From contig OZ245364.1 of assembly GCA_965226545.1 (NCBI GenBank), positions 930,001 to 994,000 on the forward strand: a stretch of 64,000 nucleotides of DNA, read 5' to 3'. The stretch comes from JAHRAW01 sp965226545 (GTDB lineage: Bacteria > Pseudomonadota > Gammaproteobacteria > Arenicellales > Poriferihabitantaceae). Shown here piece after piece: positions 16,368 to 26,000 of the stretch. The notes below the pieces were generated by a model. That model did no database searches, was not told the origin of the DNA, and saw only the letters and a list, made by a program, of their open reading frames with translations. A program made the position numbers and the translations under genes. The stretch's first letter is position 1, and each line of letters starts with the position of its first letter.

Positions 16368-17411
16368 TCAATGCCGCGCACTCAGCGCATCGCCGAGCAG
16401 TTTGGCGGTGTTGTCGACTGCGCAGATGACTTCGTCGTAATTCATTCGCGTTGGGCCAATCACGCCGAGTACGCCGGCGTTTTGATTGTCGATGCGGTAC
16501 GGCGCGGCGATGATGCTGCAGTCGCGCAGGATGCGATGTCCGGATTCTTCGCCGATGAGAATGTTGACGCCGTCCGCCAGCATGCTTTTGTGCAACAAAT
16601 CGAACAACACCTGTTTGGTTTTGAATGCATCGAACAAGCCGCGCAGTTTTTCCAATTCGCCGAATTCGGGAATCGACAACAGGTTGTCTTCGCCGGCGAC
16701 TTGTACGCCGGCATCGTTGGATTCATCATCCAGCAATTGATGGGCGATGCTGATGGCGGTGCGCATTTCGCGGTGCATACTGCGGCGGTCGCGGCGCAAA
16801 TGCGCGCGCAATTCGGCGCGCACGCTGCGCAAGGTGCGCGAGGCGTAGGTGGCGTTAAAATAATTCGCGGCGTCGATTAATTCGGAGTCGCCGTATTCGC
16901 GCGTCGTCGACAAAATGCGATTTTGCACTTGTCCGTCTTCGGTAACCAAAATCGCCAACACGCGCGCGTCTTTGATGCGCAAAAATTCCACTTGACGAAT
17001 GCAGGCGCAGCGCGCGCCGGGCGTCGATACGATGCCGGCGAATGAAGTGATGCGCGACAACATCTCGGCCGCGCCGGTGATGATGCTTTTTTGGTCGTCG
17101 CCTTCGATGCGTCGCAACGGCGCGCCGCGCGTACGGCGTTCGGAGGTTTCGGCTTTGAGCAGGTCGTCGATAAAAAATCGATAGCCCTTTTGCGTCGGCA
17201 CGCGACCGGCGCAGGCGTGCGGTGCGGTGATGAAGCCGTGCGTTTCCAAATCAGCCATGACATTGCGAATCGTCGCCGGGCTGAGCGCAAGTCGGCTGGC
17301 ATGCGCCAAGGTGCGCGAACCGATTGGCGCGCCGTCGCGGATGTATAAACCAATCAATTTTTTCAACACACGCGCGGCGCGGTCGGTTAATGGCGGTTCG
17401 TCGATGTTCAT
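16368..17411 (-). CDS. hrcA: Heat-inducible transcription repressor HrcA
   Basis: The repressor of chaperone genes that binds CIRCE operators. It is 347 residues from the chosen start. The N-terminal winged helix is clear (PIGSRTLA, LSPATIRNVMADLE, then AGRVPTQKGYRFFIDDLL), followed by the GAF-like HrcA domain ending VIGPTRMNYDEVICAVDNTAKLLGDAL. The ATG at 17411 gives a family-like N-terminus (MNIDEPPLTDRAARVLKKL); an ATG at 17423 and a GTG at 17480 are in-frame alternatives with a Thr/Pro-rich extension. No CIRCE-like inverted repeat was spotted in the window. It diverges from nadK-recN, a common proteobacterial arrangement. Confidence 0.93.
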   Translation of the reverse strand: MNIDEPPLTDRAARVLKKLIGLYIRDGAPIGSRTLAHASRLALSPATIRNVMADLETHGFITAPHACAGRVPTQKGYRFFIDDLLKAETSERRTRGAPLRRIEGDDQKSIITGAAEMLSRITSFAGIVSTPGARCACIRQVEFLRIKDARVLAILVTEDGQVQNRILSTTREYGDSELIDAANYFNATYASRTLRSVRAELRAHLRRDRRSMHREMRTAISIAHQLLDDESNDAGVQVAGEDNLLSIPEFGELEKLRGLFDAFKTKQVLFDLLHKSMLADGVNILIGEESGHRILRDCSIIAAPYRIDNQNAGVLGVIGPTRMNYDEVICAVDNTAKLLGDALSARH

Positions 17412-17615
17412 TTTATCGTTCATTTTATTTGTGACGTTTTTCGCTGGGGTTGTCGGCGGGCTTGTCGTTGTGTCGGTCACTTCATTGGTTAACTTACAAT
17501 TGATTAACGCAACAAACTATTAACGCATCAAACTTAATAACGACTGCATTAAGTTAATGGCGCATCGAAGTTAATTGCGCGCCATTGGATTTTACGCTAC
17601 AAGCCGCCGCCGGCG

Positions 17616-17643
17616 TTGTCAAGCGGCATTGTGCGATTATGCT
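17616..17643 (+). promoter_or_regulatory. Candidate sigma70-type promoter for nadK-recN
   Basis: TTGTCA (17616-17621) and TATGCT (17638-17643) are separated by 16 bases in the hrcA/nadK divergent spacer, about 115 bases upstream of the nadK start. Confidence 0.35.
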
Positions 17644-17760
17644 ATTATCGGCATTGCGCCCGCCGCATTCGCACAATTTACTTTATCCGCATTCGCACAA
17701 TTTATTTTTGTCAGCGTTCACAAAATTCACTTCACAAAATACGCATTCGCATTGAACACC

Positions 17761-18636
17761 ATGCACAACAAGCCGATTCGCCGGGTTGGGTTGTTCGGTA
17801 AATTCGCCGATGACGGCGTCGGCGAAACGCTTGCCGAAGTGCGCCGGTTATTGGAAAAAAATCGCCTGAATGTCTTGCTCGGGGCGACCACCTCGAAGGC
17901 GATTGAAGGCGCGCGCATCGATGCAAGCCGCCCGATGGCGGAGTCGATTGATGTGGCGATGGTGGTCGGCGGCGACGGCACGATGTTGACCGTGGCGCGC
18001 GAATTGGCCGGGCAACGTGTGCGCGTGCCGATTATCGGCGTCAATGTCGGGCGGCTGGGGTTTTTGGCGGATGTGGCGATGGGCGAACTCGAGGCGAGTT
18101 TGCAAACATTGTTGCGCGGCGATTATCATCTCGAAACCCGAGCCTTGTTGACGGCGTGCGTGATGCGCGAAGGCGAAGTGGTGCATACCGCCGTGGCCGT
18201 AAACGACGCCACCGTCGGCAAGGGCAACACCGGGCGGTTGATTGAATTGCATATCCGCGTCGATGACGAATTCCTTTGTCAGATTCGCGGCGACGGCGTG
18301 ATTGTCGCCACGCCAACCGGCTCGACCGCGTATTCATTATCCAGCGGCGGGCCGATTGTTTATCCGACCTTGCCGGTGGTGTTGTTGTCGCCGGTGTGTC
18401 CGCATGCGCTTGGCAATCGCCCGATTGTGCTCGACCAAAACGCGCGCATCGACATTTTGGCTGCGCATCCGGTTGACGCCAACGCCCACTTGGCAATCGA
18501 TGGCATGATGGTGCGCGAGTTGAGCGGGTTGGATACGGTGCAGGTGCGCAAATCGGATGATTCGCTTTTGATGATTCGCATGCGCAACAAAAGTTATTTC
18601 GAAACCCTGCGCAGCAAATTGGGGTGGAACGAATGA
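17761..18636 (+). CDS. nadK: NAD kinase
   Basis: Phosphorylates NAD to NADP in the cytosol. It is 291 residues. Motifs are GGDGTML (the catalytic Asp), NVGRLGFLAD, the conserved AVNDATVGKGNTGRLIEL region, and the Gly-rich VATPTGSTAYSLSSGGPIVYP. The ATG at 17761 gives the expected start; the frame is open upstream to 17575, but that part encodes nothing family-like. The stop overlaps the recN ATG by four bases (ATGA), implying translational coupling. Confidence 0.95.
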   Translation: MHNKPIRRVGLFGKFADDGVGETLAEVRRLLEKNRLNVLLGATTSKAIEGARIDASRPMAESIDVAMVVGGDGTMLTVARELAGQRVRVPIIGVNVGRLGFLADVAMGELEASLQTLLRGDYHLETRALLTACVMREGEVVHTAVAVNDATVGKGNTGRLIELHIRVDDEFLCQIRGDGVIVATPTGSTAYSLSSGGPIVYPTLPVVLLSPVCPHALGNRPIVLDQNARIDILAAHPVDANAHLAIDGMMVRELSGLDTVQVRKSDDSLLMIRMRNKSYFETLRSKLGWNE

Positions 18637-20294
18637 TTGACTGGCTCGAAATCCGTCAATTGGCCATCGCCGAACACATCTCGCTCGAGTTTGCCGATGC
18701 GTTCACCGCCGTCACCGGCGAGACCGGTTCGGGTAAATCATTAATCGTCGATGCGCTGATGATTTTGCTCGGCGGGCGATGCGAAAGCGGTTTGATTCGG
18801 CAAGGCGAACCTCAAGCCGAAATCAACGGCGGCTTTAAACTGGATGGCGCGCATCGCGCGTTGCTGTGGTTGCGCGAAAATAATTTGGACAGCGGCGACG
18901 AATGCATTTTGCGGCGCGTGGTGCGGCGCGATAAACCGAGTCGCGGGTTTATTAACGGTCGCGCGGTCAACGCCGCGCAACTGCGCGAACTTGGCGATGA
19001 GTTAATCGACATCCACGGGCAAAACGAACATCATTCATTGTTGGCTGCCAAAGGGCAACTTGCGTTGCTCGATGCCGCCGCCAACACGCTCGATGCGCTC
19101 GGCGAACTTGGCGGGCATTATGAACAATTGTCCGGCGTCGATGCGCAAATTGCGCAGTTAAAGGAAAACAGCAAAACCGCGCAAGCGCGCGCCGAAATTT
19201 TGCAGTTCCAAATTCAGGAACTCGATGAACTCGCGCCGCAGGTGGATGAATGGCCGCAACTCGAACAACAACAAAAGCGCATGCATCATGTCAATGATTT
19301 GGCAACCACCGCCAACACGGCGGTGGCGCGATTGGCCGACGGCGAAGATGGCGCGATGGCGGCGTTGGGCGAAAGTCGGCGGCAACTGCAAAAAATGGTC
19401 GAATACGATTCGCGCCTCGAAAAAATCGTCGAAATGTTGGATGAAGCGCAGGTCAATTTGGACGAAGCCACCGCGCAACTGCGCACCTTGTACGCCGAAA
19501 ACGCGCTCGACCCGGCGCAAATCGCCGAAATCGAATCTCGATTTTCGCAATATCACGAACTCTCGCGCAAACATCGCGTATTGCCCGGCTTGCTCGGCGA
19601 ACGATTGGTGCAGTTGCGCGAAGAACTCGACGGCGTGCGCGACCCGCAAGCCGAGTTGGCGCGCCTGACCGCCAAGCGCGAAGAACATCAAGCCGAATAC
19701 CAACGCATCGCCGCCGACATCAGCGAACGCCGCGCGCATACCGCGACGCAATTATCGCAAAGCGTCACCGCAATGATGCAGGAACTCGGCATGGTCGGCG
19801 GCACATTCGAGATTCGCCTGAAACCAAACGCCAACGACGGCGCATCGCGACGCGGCAATGAAGGCGCCGAGTTTGCGGTCAGCGCGAACCCGGGCATCGC
19901 CTTGCATCCGCTCACCAAGGTCGCCTCCGGCGGCGAGTTGTCGCGCATCTCGTTGGCGATTAATGTGGTGATGGCGTTGGATGCGCCGACTTCGACCTTA
20001 ATCTTCGATGAGGTCGATGTCGGCATCGGCGGCAAAGTCGCCGAAGTGGTCGGGCGCAAATTGCGCGAACTCGGCGCGCATCGGCAGGTGGTGTGCATCA
20101 CCCATCTGTCGCAAGTCGCCGCGTGCGGACATCATCATTGGTCGGTCGCCAAACAAACCGGCGAACACACCAATGTATCGGTGCAGCCGCTCGACCGCGA
20201 ACAACGCATCGGCGAAATCGCGCGCATGACTGCCGGCGCCGAATTAACCCCGCAATCGCTTGCGCATGCGGAGCGGATGTTGCAGTCGGCGTAA
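18633..20294 (+). CDS. recN: DNA repair protein RecN
   Basis: An SMC-like ATPase in double-strand-break repair. It is 553 residues. The N-terminal Walker A reads GETGSGKS, the middle third is coiled-coil-like (Glu/Gln/Leu-rich, residues ~150-400), and the C-terminus holds the ABC signature LSRISLA and the Walker B region LIFDEVDVGIGG. The ATG at 18633 overlaps the nadK stop (ATGA). No SOS box was recognised, consistent with expression from the nadK promoter. Confidence 0.95.
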   Translation: MIDWLEIRQLAIAEHISLEFADAFTAVTGETGSGKSLIVDALMILLGGRCESGLIRQGEPQAEINGGFKLDGAHRALLWLRENNLDSGDECILRRVVRRDKPSRGFINGRAVNAAQLRELGDELIDIHGQNEHHSLLAAKGQLALLDAAANTLDALGELGGHYEQLSGVDAQIAQLKENSKTAQARAEILQFQIQELDELAPQVDEWPQLEQQQKRMHHVNDLATTANTAVARLADGEDGAMAALGESRRQLQKMVEYDSRLEKIVEMLDEAQVNLDEATAQLRTLYAENALDPAQIAEIESRFSQYHELSRKHRVLPGLLGERLVQLREELDGVRDPQAELARLTAKREEHQAEYQRIAADISERRAHTATQLSQSVTAMMQELGMVGGTFEIRLKPNANDGASRRGNEGAEFAVSANPGIALHPLTKVASGGELSRISLAINVVMALDAPTSTLIFDEVDVGIGGKVAEVVGRKLRELGAHRQVVCITHLSQVAACGHHHWSVAKQTGEHTNVSVQPLDREQRIGEIARMTAGAELTPQSLAHAERMLQSA

Positions 20295-20343
20295 TGGCGA
20301 CGGTCAATTGCAAGTTTAATGACAAGCGAACGATGAACGAACG

Positions 20344-21021
20344 ATGAACGGTGCAACGCAAACGAAGTCGACGCGACGCTCGCAAGTGACGCAAGTGTCA
20401 CCACCGTCGCGACCGTCCAAGTTAACCCAACGGTCGAAAGTGGCGCGACCGTCACCGTCACTGTCGTCTCGACCGTCCAAGTCGCCACAGCCAAAAGTGC
20501 CGCAAGAGTCACAAGCATCACAACCGTCACACCAACTGCGCCCGGCGCGGTTGGATGATGTTGGCGGCATTTACGAATTGCTGGCGCACTTTAGTCGGCT
20601 CGGCGAGTTGTTGCCGCGTACGCATGATGATGTATGCGCGCATTTTCGCGAGTTTGTTGTGGTTGAGGATAATGATGACCAGCACGGCAATCAAATTGTC
20701 GCTTGCGCGGCGTTGCAAATTTTTACCGAGGAACTCGGCGAAGTGCGCAGTTTGGCGGTGGCGCCGAAATTGGCGCGGCTTGGCTTGGGGCGGCGATTGG
20801 TGGCGCATATCGAAGCCGAAGCGCGCGCGTTGGGGTTGCGGCGGTTGATGGCGTTGACGTATGTTGCGCCGTTTTTTCATACACTCGGCTTTGCCACCGT
20901 CGAGATGCGCGAATTGCCGGAGAAGGTTTGGGGGGTGTGCATCAATTGCCCGAAATTCCTTAAGTGTGATGAAATTGCGGTGTTGAAGTTGTTGTCGCAA
21001 GGCAATGGTGCGGATGGGTAA
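20344..21021 (+). CDS. GNAT N-acetyltransferase resembling short N-acetylglutamate synthase
   Basis: The GNAT fold occupies residues ~60-215. The acetyl-CoA motif is VRSLAVAPKLARLGLGRRL (R/Q-x-x-G-x-G/A form), followed by LTYVAPFFHTLGF. The C-terminal VWGVCINCPKFLKCDEIAVL matches the Cys-rich end of short, kinase-domain-free ArgA-type N-acetylglutamate synthases, which would place it in arginine biosynthesis; this is an inference from pattern. The first ~58 residues are Ser/Pro/Gln/Lys-rich simple sequence from a DNA array and may not be translated or may be a linker. No good internal Met lies near the domain start. No other arg gene is adjacent. Confidence 0.75.
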   Translation: MNGATQTKSTRRSQVTQVSPPSRPSKLTQRSKVARPSPSLSSRPSKSPQPKVPQESQASQPSHQLRPARLDDVGGIYELLAHFSRLGELLPRTHDDVCAHFREFVVVEDNDDQHGNQIVACAALQIFTEELGEVRSLAVAPKLARLGLGRRLVAHIEAEARALGLRRLMALTYVAPFFHTLGFATVEMRELPEKVWGVCINCPKFLKCDEIAVLKLLSQGNGADG

Positions 21022-21121
21022 GTTGTTGATTTTTACTTTTCACTTCGCACTGTTTATTTTTGTATAGTTACTTTATTATTTTTTATTTTTATTTTTTACT
21101 CTTAACCACTGAAACTTTCCA

Positions 21122-21586
21122 ATGAATTTAATGAATGTATTAATGTTGTTAATGAAACCAATGAAGATGTTGTTGAAGTCGTCATCGACGTTGTCGTCGA
21201 AAGCAACATCGAAGTCGTTGTCATTGTCATCGTCACAATCACCGTTGCAACCGTCGCAACAGGTTAAACCGTTGCGCGCATTAATCGCGGCGATGGCGGT
21301 GTGCGCGTTGTCGGCGTGTTATGTGTATAAAATCGACATCCAGCAAGGCAATGAAATCACCGCGCAGATGTTGGACAAATTGCAAATCGGCATGCGCAAA
21401 ACCGAAGTCAGCGAATTAATCGGTTATCCGCTGGTCAACGACCCGTTTCACGAAGACCGTTGGGATTATTATTATTATTTAAAGAAAGGCGAATCCGGCG
21501 AAGTGCTGCAGCATTCGGCGACGCTGTGGTTTAAGGAGGGCGCGTTGGTCAAGATTGACAGCGCATTGGAAAAAAGCGGCGGGTGA
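21122..21586 (+). CDS. bamE: Outer-membrane assembly lipoprotein BamE (SmpA/OmlA)
   Basis: A small lipoprotein of the BAM complex that inserts beta-barrel proteins. The mature part shows the BamE pattern: QQGNEITAQMLDKLQIGMRKTEV, then IGYPLVNDPFHEDRWDYYYYL. The lipobox LSAC places the lipidated Cys at residue 66 of the longest frame, which is far too long for a normal lipoprotein signal. A TTG at 21272, with AGG about nine bases upstream, would give a 15-residue signal peptide (MRALIAAMAVCALSA before Cys) and is the likelier true start. The codons before it are Ser/Leu/Met-rich simple sequence. Confidence 0.85.
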   Translation: MNLMNVLMLLMKPMKMLLKSSSTLSSKATSKSLSLSSSQSPLQPSQQVKPLRALIAAMAVCALSACYVYKIDIQQGNEITAQMLDKLQIGMRKTEVSELIGYPLVNDPFHEDRWDYYYYLKKGESGEVLQHSATLWFKEGALVKIDSALEKSGG

Positions 21587-21609
21587 TTGTGTGGTGCAAC
21601 GTTTGCAAC

Positions 21610-21645
21610 TTGCAACCGTAATGTTTGCACCTTAAACGGTTGCAA
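21610..21645. repeat. Perfect 10-bp inverted repeat between convergent bamE and mdh
   Basis: TTGCAACCGT (21610-21619) and ACGGTTGCAA (21636-21645) can form a hairpin with a 16-base loop. There is no T tract, so a terminator role for either gene is only possible. Confidence 0.4.
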
Positions 21646-21694
21646 CTTAACTTGCGGCGGTTTTGGTTAAGCAAGCAACTTGTCGAGTCACTTA

Positions 21695-21746
21695 CTTAAG
21701 TCACTTCCACTTAAGTCACTTTTTACTTAAGTCACTTTTACTTAAG
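21695..21746. repeat. 15-16-bp array crossing the mdh stop codon
   Basis: Units cttaagtcacttcca, cttaagtcacttttta and cttaagtcactttta are consecutive, and a final cttaag forms the last two sense codons of mdh. The mdh stop (21738-21740) is inside the array. Confidence 0.8.
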
Positions 21747-22721
21747 CAAATCCCGCACCGCATCACGTTCTTCGCTTAACTCGCGCGCGCTTAAGTCCAT
21801 TTTTTCGCGGCTGAAATCGTCGATTTCCAAATCGGTGACGATGCGATATTGCCCGGCATCGACGCGCACCGGGAATGAATACATCAAGCCCTGGTCGATA
21901 CCGTAACTGCCGTCGCTCGGCACCGCCATGCTGACCCAATCCTGCGCGCTCGAGCCGCCGAGCACCCAATCGCGCATGTGGTCAATCGCCGCCGCCGCCG
22001 CCGATGCCGCACTGGATGCGCCGCGCGCTTGGATAATCGCCGCGCCGCGTTGTTGCACCGCCGGGATGAAATCATTGCGCACCCAATCGGTGTCGACCAA
22101 ATCGCGCACCGGTTCGCTTTTGGCGAGCGCGTGGCTGATATCCGGGTATTGGGTCGAGGAATGATTGCCCCAAATCGTCATGTTGGTGATTTCGCGCGTC
22201 GATACGCCGAGTTTTTCCGCCAATCGCGCACGGGCGCGGTTGTGGTCGAGGCGCGTCATCGCGGTAAATTGGGACGCCGCCAAATCGGGCGCATGCGAAG
22301 CGGCGATTAAGGCGTTGGTGTTGGCCGGATTGCCGACCACCAACACGCGCACCGATTTCGCCGCGCAATCATTAATCGCCTTGCCTTGTAACGCAAAAAT
22401 CCGCCCGTTATCGGCCAGCAAATCGGCGCGTTCCATGCCCGGACCGCGCGGCTTGGAGCCGACCAACAGCGCATATTCCGCGCCGGCAAACGCGACATTG
22501 GCGTCGTCGGTCGCGCTGACCCCGGCCAGCAACGGAAAGGCGCAATCCTGCAATTCCATCAACGTGCCGCGCACGGCGTCCATCGCCTGCGGCACTTCGA
22601 GCAATTGCAAAATCACCGGCTGTTCCTTGCCCAACATATCGCCCGCGGCAATGCGAAACAGCAAGGCATAGGCGATATTGCCGGCCGCGCCGGTTATCGT
22701 AATGCGTATCGGTGAAGACAT
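21738..22721 (-). CDS. mdh: Malate dehydrogenase (NAD, type 2)
   Basis: A TCA-cycle enzyme interconverting malate and oxaloacetate. It is 327 residues. It starts with the Rossmann loop ITITGAAGNIAYALLFRIA and has the substrate-loop Arg in GSKPRGPGMERADLL, then VGNPANTNALIA, the catalytic region LDHNRARARLA and IWGNHSSTQYPD. This is the type found in many beta- and gammaproteobacteria and actinobacteria. A GAGG lies about eight bases before the ATG. The C-terminal codons merge into a tandem array. It is convergent with bamE and divergent from the giant adhesin gene. Confidence 0.95.
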   Translation of the reverse strand: MSSPIRITITGAAGNIAYALLFRIAAGDMLGKEQPVILQLLEVPQAMDAVRGTLMELQDCAFPLLAGVSATDDANVAFAGAEYALLVGSKPRGPGMERADLLADNGRIFALQGKAINDCAAKSVRVLVVGNPANTNALIAASHAPDLAASQFTAMTRLDHNRARARLAEKLGVSTREITNMTIWGNHSSTQYPDISHALAKSEPVRDLVDTDWVRNDFIPAVQQRGAAIIQARGASSAASAAAAAIDHMRDWVLGGSSAQDWVSMAVPSDGSYGIDQGLMYSFPVRVDAGQYRIVTDLEIDDFSREKMDLSARELSEERDAVRDLLK

Positions 22722-23030
22722 CGAAATCCTCGTAAAGTGTCGGGTTTATGGGGGTTGGCGGCGGCGATGCGGCGTGTGCGCGCAACCATTTACGGATGAA
22801 AAGCCGCCGTTTTGGGCAGTATAGCACGATTGCGCGCGAATATTGGCGCGCTTTTGCTTGCGCGCGTGGGTTTTGTAAAAAAGATAAATTTTCCCTCGAT
22901 TACGGGTTTATTTTTGTCGGGGTTTTTAGTAAACTATCACTATTGGCTTGTGACTTTTACGGTTTGGTGGCGAAGGGTGATTACTGACTGCCACTGTTGC
23001 AAATGTTATCTATCTGGGAAAGACAATTAG
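22722..23030. other. Gene-free 309-bp divergent spacer upstream of the giant adhesin gene
   Basis: No coding frame, tandem array or clear -35/-10 pair is apparent. The right half is AT-rich and must carry the adhesin gene's promoter. A purine run (gggaaaga) 8-15 bases before the ATG at 23031 may serve as a weak ribosome-binding site. Confidence 0.4.
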
Positions 23031-26000
23031 ATGACACTAATGCGGCTGTACCAGAAATCATTTTACAAACACGCATCGTCGCGTGTCGGTGTCGTTGCGC
23101 CTACCCTCCCTATTTCGCGCTTCGCGCGACAGACTTGTGACGCAATCGATGGCGCAATCCGCAAAGGGTTGGTGGTTGCCGCGTTGTTGTGCGGCTGGTC
23201 GTTGCAGGCGAATGCCCTCGAGTTTCGCAACGATTACGTAAATCCAGTGAAGGATCAACTTCGGTCGTTTCATGTGGGGGATTTTGTTGATGTTGATATG
23301 CCTCGGTCACACGGGCGGCGAGGCACGCGCAGGTATTACATTGACTCCCCCAGCCCGAGTCAGTTGCGCAACATTGGGCTGACTTACGACCAGGACGGCA
23401 ACACTGAGAAGAAAGGCCGATTGGTCGGATACATTTTGCCCAACACCGCCCGCACTCTCACTATCGTTTATAGGTCGACAGATACTCGGGAGAGTGTCTA
23501 CGCAACATTTACCGTTACTATCTCCGGACTTCGTTGGGAATCGCTATCACAATTTCAAACTGACTACTACAACGTTATCGGTTCACGGCATCACGTGTTC
23601 CAAATTGGCGTACCGCTCGAGGAGGCTAATTCCGACCATTACCGACAAAGCAACTACACCAATGTTACGCCACTTATTCCAAAATATAACGCTAATCCCA
23701 ATGCCAACATCCCGCGCGTATCGACAGGTATTTTATCAAACAGAGGCGAGCGCGTAGAATTCTCTGTCGACACAGACGTTTACACACTCAATCCGCCGAA
23801 CGTGTCACTTGCCCCAGTATTTCCTGGATTGCGTATCGCCACTTATCTCCCCGCTGCTAATCAGTGGTTTAGATTTACCGGCGCGCCGGCTGAGTTCATT
23901 AACTCGCGTGTGTTTACCTACGAGGTGTCCGTTGACTACTACGCCGACGACCATCGCTTTGACCGAGAGCATCCGCCCAAAGCGGAACTCGTTGAGCGGA
24001 TTTCGCGGGTGTTTACCGTTACCATCAACCGAAGTCACAGTGTGCCCGAAGCGCAAACTCACCCGACACTGTACCCGTCCACCTTTACATGGTCGTCGGT
24101 TTTGCAGGATTACTCCCAGTACCCCTCGGTGCGGTATACGACTACGTTGCCCGCCGCCGAAGTTGTAACCGAAATCGAATCATACAATCCTGGGTATCGT
24201 TCAAAGATAAAATACAGTTTGCGCGGGCTTCAACAAGTTAACGGGCAACCCCAATTAGCGGATGTAGGAACCGTTCTGCCTGGATTTAGCGTCTCGCAAT
24301 CAGGCCGTATTTTGCAAGGTTACCCACGTGCAACTGGCGTCAACGCAACCTTTGTTTATGGAGCAACTGATGACTACGGCGTCTATTCCAGCACGCAATT
24401 TGCCGTTACTGTCGTGGATAGCCCCGAATTTACGGCTGAGCCTGCGGAAGCGTGGTGGGTAATTAATCAAGAGGTGAACATCACGCTGCCCATTGCGCAA
24501 GATGGCAGGCCGCCGTTGAGTTATGCGTTGAATTCGGAAATCGATAGTCGTTATAGCGACACTGTTTTCAAGCAACGATTTCCCGGGCTGAGTTTTGATT
24601 CGACGACGCGCGTATTACGCGGCAGATTAACGCCCGCTGAGAACGCCGTCGGGGTGCATACATTTCGCTATGGCGTAACCGACGCAAATGGTTACGGTCT
24701 TCACGCGTCTAACATCCCCACTTTACTTTATCATTCGTTTCGCAACTCAGATTTCGGCGGGCTGGCATTTTGGAATGTCAATGTCGCCGCAACCGAACCG
24801 AGTTTTGCGCCGGCGGTGCCGAGTACATTTTTCCTCACCGAAACACAGACGGTTGATGTAACTTTCTCGAATGCAACCGGCGGATTAGGCGGGCAGTGGA
24901 CTTACGCATTTAACGGCGGCAATGAGTTTTATGGGCTGACTTACAATCCCACAACGCGCCGCCTTATCGGCAAGGTGACGCTTCCGCCGTCTGCCGAAGG
25001 TTATGACCCTGTTGCCGCGGCGTTTTCAGGAGTTTACAGCGCAGTTGATTCGTATGGTTTCATTGCGAGACAACCCATTCAGTTTTTAATTAAACCGCGC
25101 ACTTCACTGTATTACACGCCGCCCGACGGTGAAATCGATGCGACTGGCCCGGACCAATTCCCAATCGAAGTGTATGGCAACACCGTGCCCGGCTACGGCG
25201 CCTCGGTGGACACGCCGCCATTCCATGACCAACTGCCGCATGTGTTTGGCGACAGCCCCAGCGGTTCATCCGCCACGCGTTCCGGTTGGGGGCCGTACAC
25301 TTATATGCTGTACAGCGACAATGTGTTCGAGTTTGAGCGAACCGGGAAAAAGCCGTATCGCCCGACGCAAAATTATCAACTCAACAATCCATGCAACCCG
25401 ACTTGCCCGTTGCCGGTGTTGCCGTATCCATCGGGGTTTAATGTGCCGAGCGGTTGGGTCGATGAACCCGGCTATATTGGCTTAACCCACAACAGCACCG
25501 GCGACTCGTTTGGCGCTGGGTATTACAACGAGCCCTACGGCAAACAGCCGCAGATGTTGGCGTTGCAGTATTACACCTTCTCGCTAACCGCCACCGACAG
25601 CAATGGCATTGAATCGGTGCCGTTGCCGATTTTGCTGGAGATTTGGCCGCGATTATCCTTCCCCAGCGAAACCGCCGCCGAGTTGACTTTGCCGTGGGCG
25701 AATGAATTTCCCAATCACCTGTTTTTCCCGCGCAACCTGTCGTATGGCTACGACTTGCCGGGCTCGGTTGGCGGGCTGCACTATTACGCCGCCGGCGGCG
25801 ACACATCCATTACCCGATTCACCGAACGATACTATGCGATGCGCGACATCGACGGCGCGCAATCATTGCCGGGCGGGTTTGTGTATGAAGGCGGCATCCG
25901 ATTGGCGCGCCCGGCGTCCGGCGCCACCGGGCAAATCTACACCTTCGTCATCCAAGGTCGCGACCGAATCGACCAAATCGCCTTCCACACTTTCACCGCC

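Noticed and set aside
16209..17760. Search for a CIRCE operator near hrcA
   Set aside because: No TTAGCACTC-N9-GAGTGCTAA-like inverted repeat was found around hrcA or elsewhere in the window.
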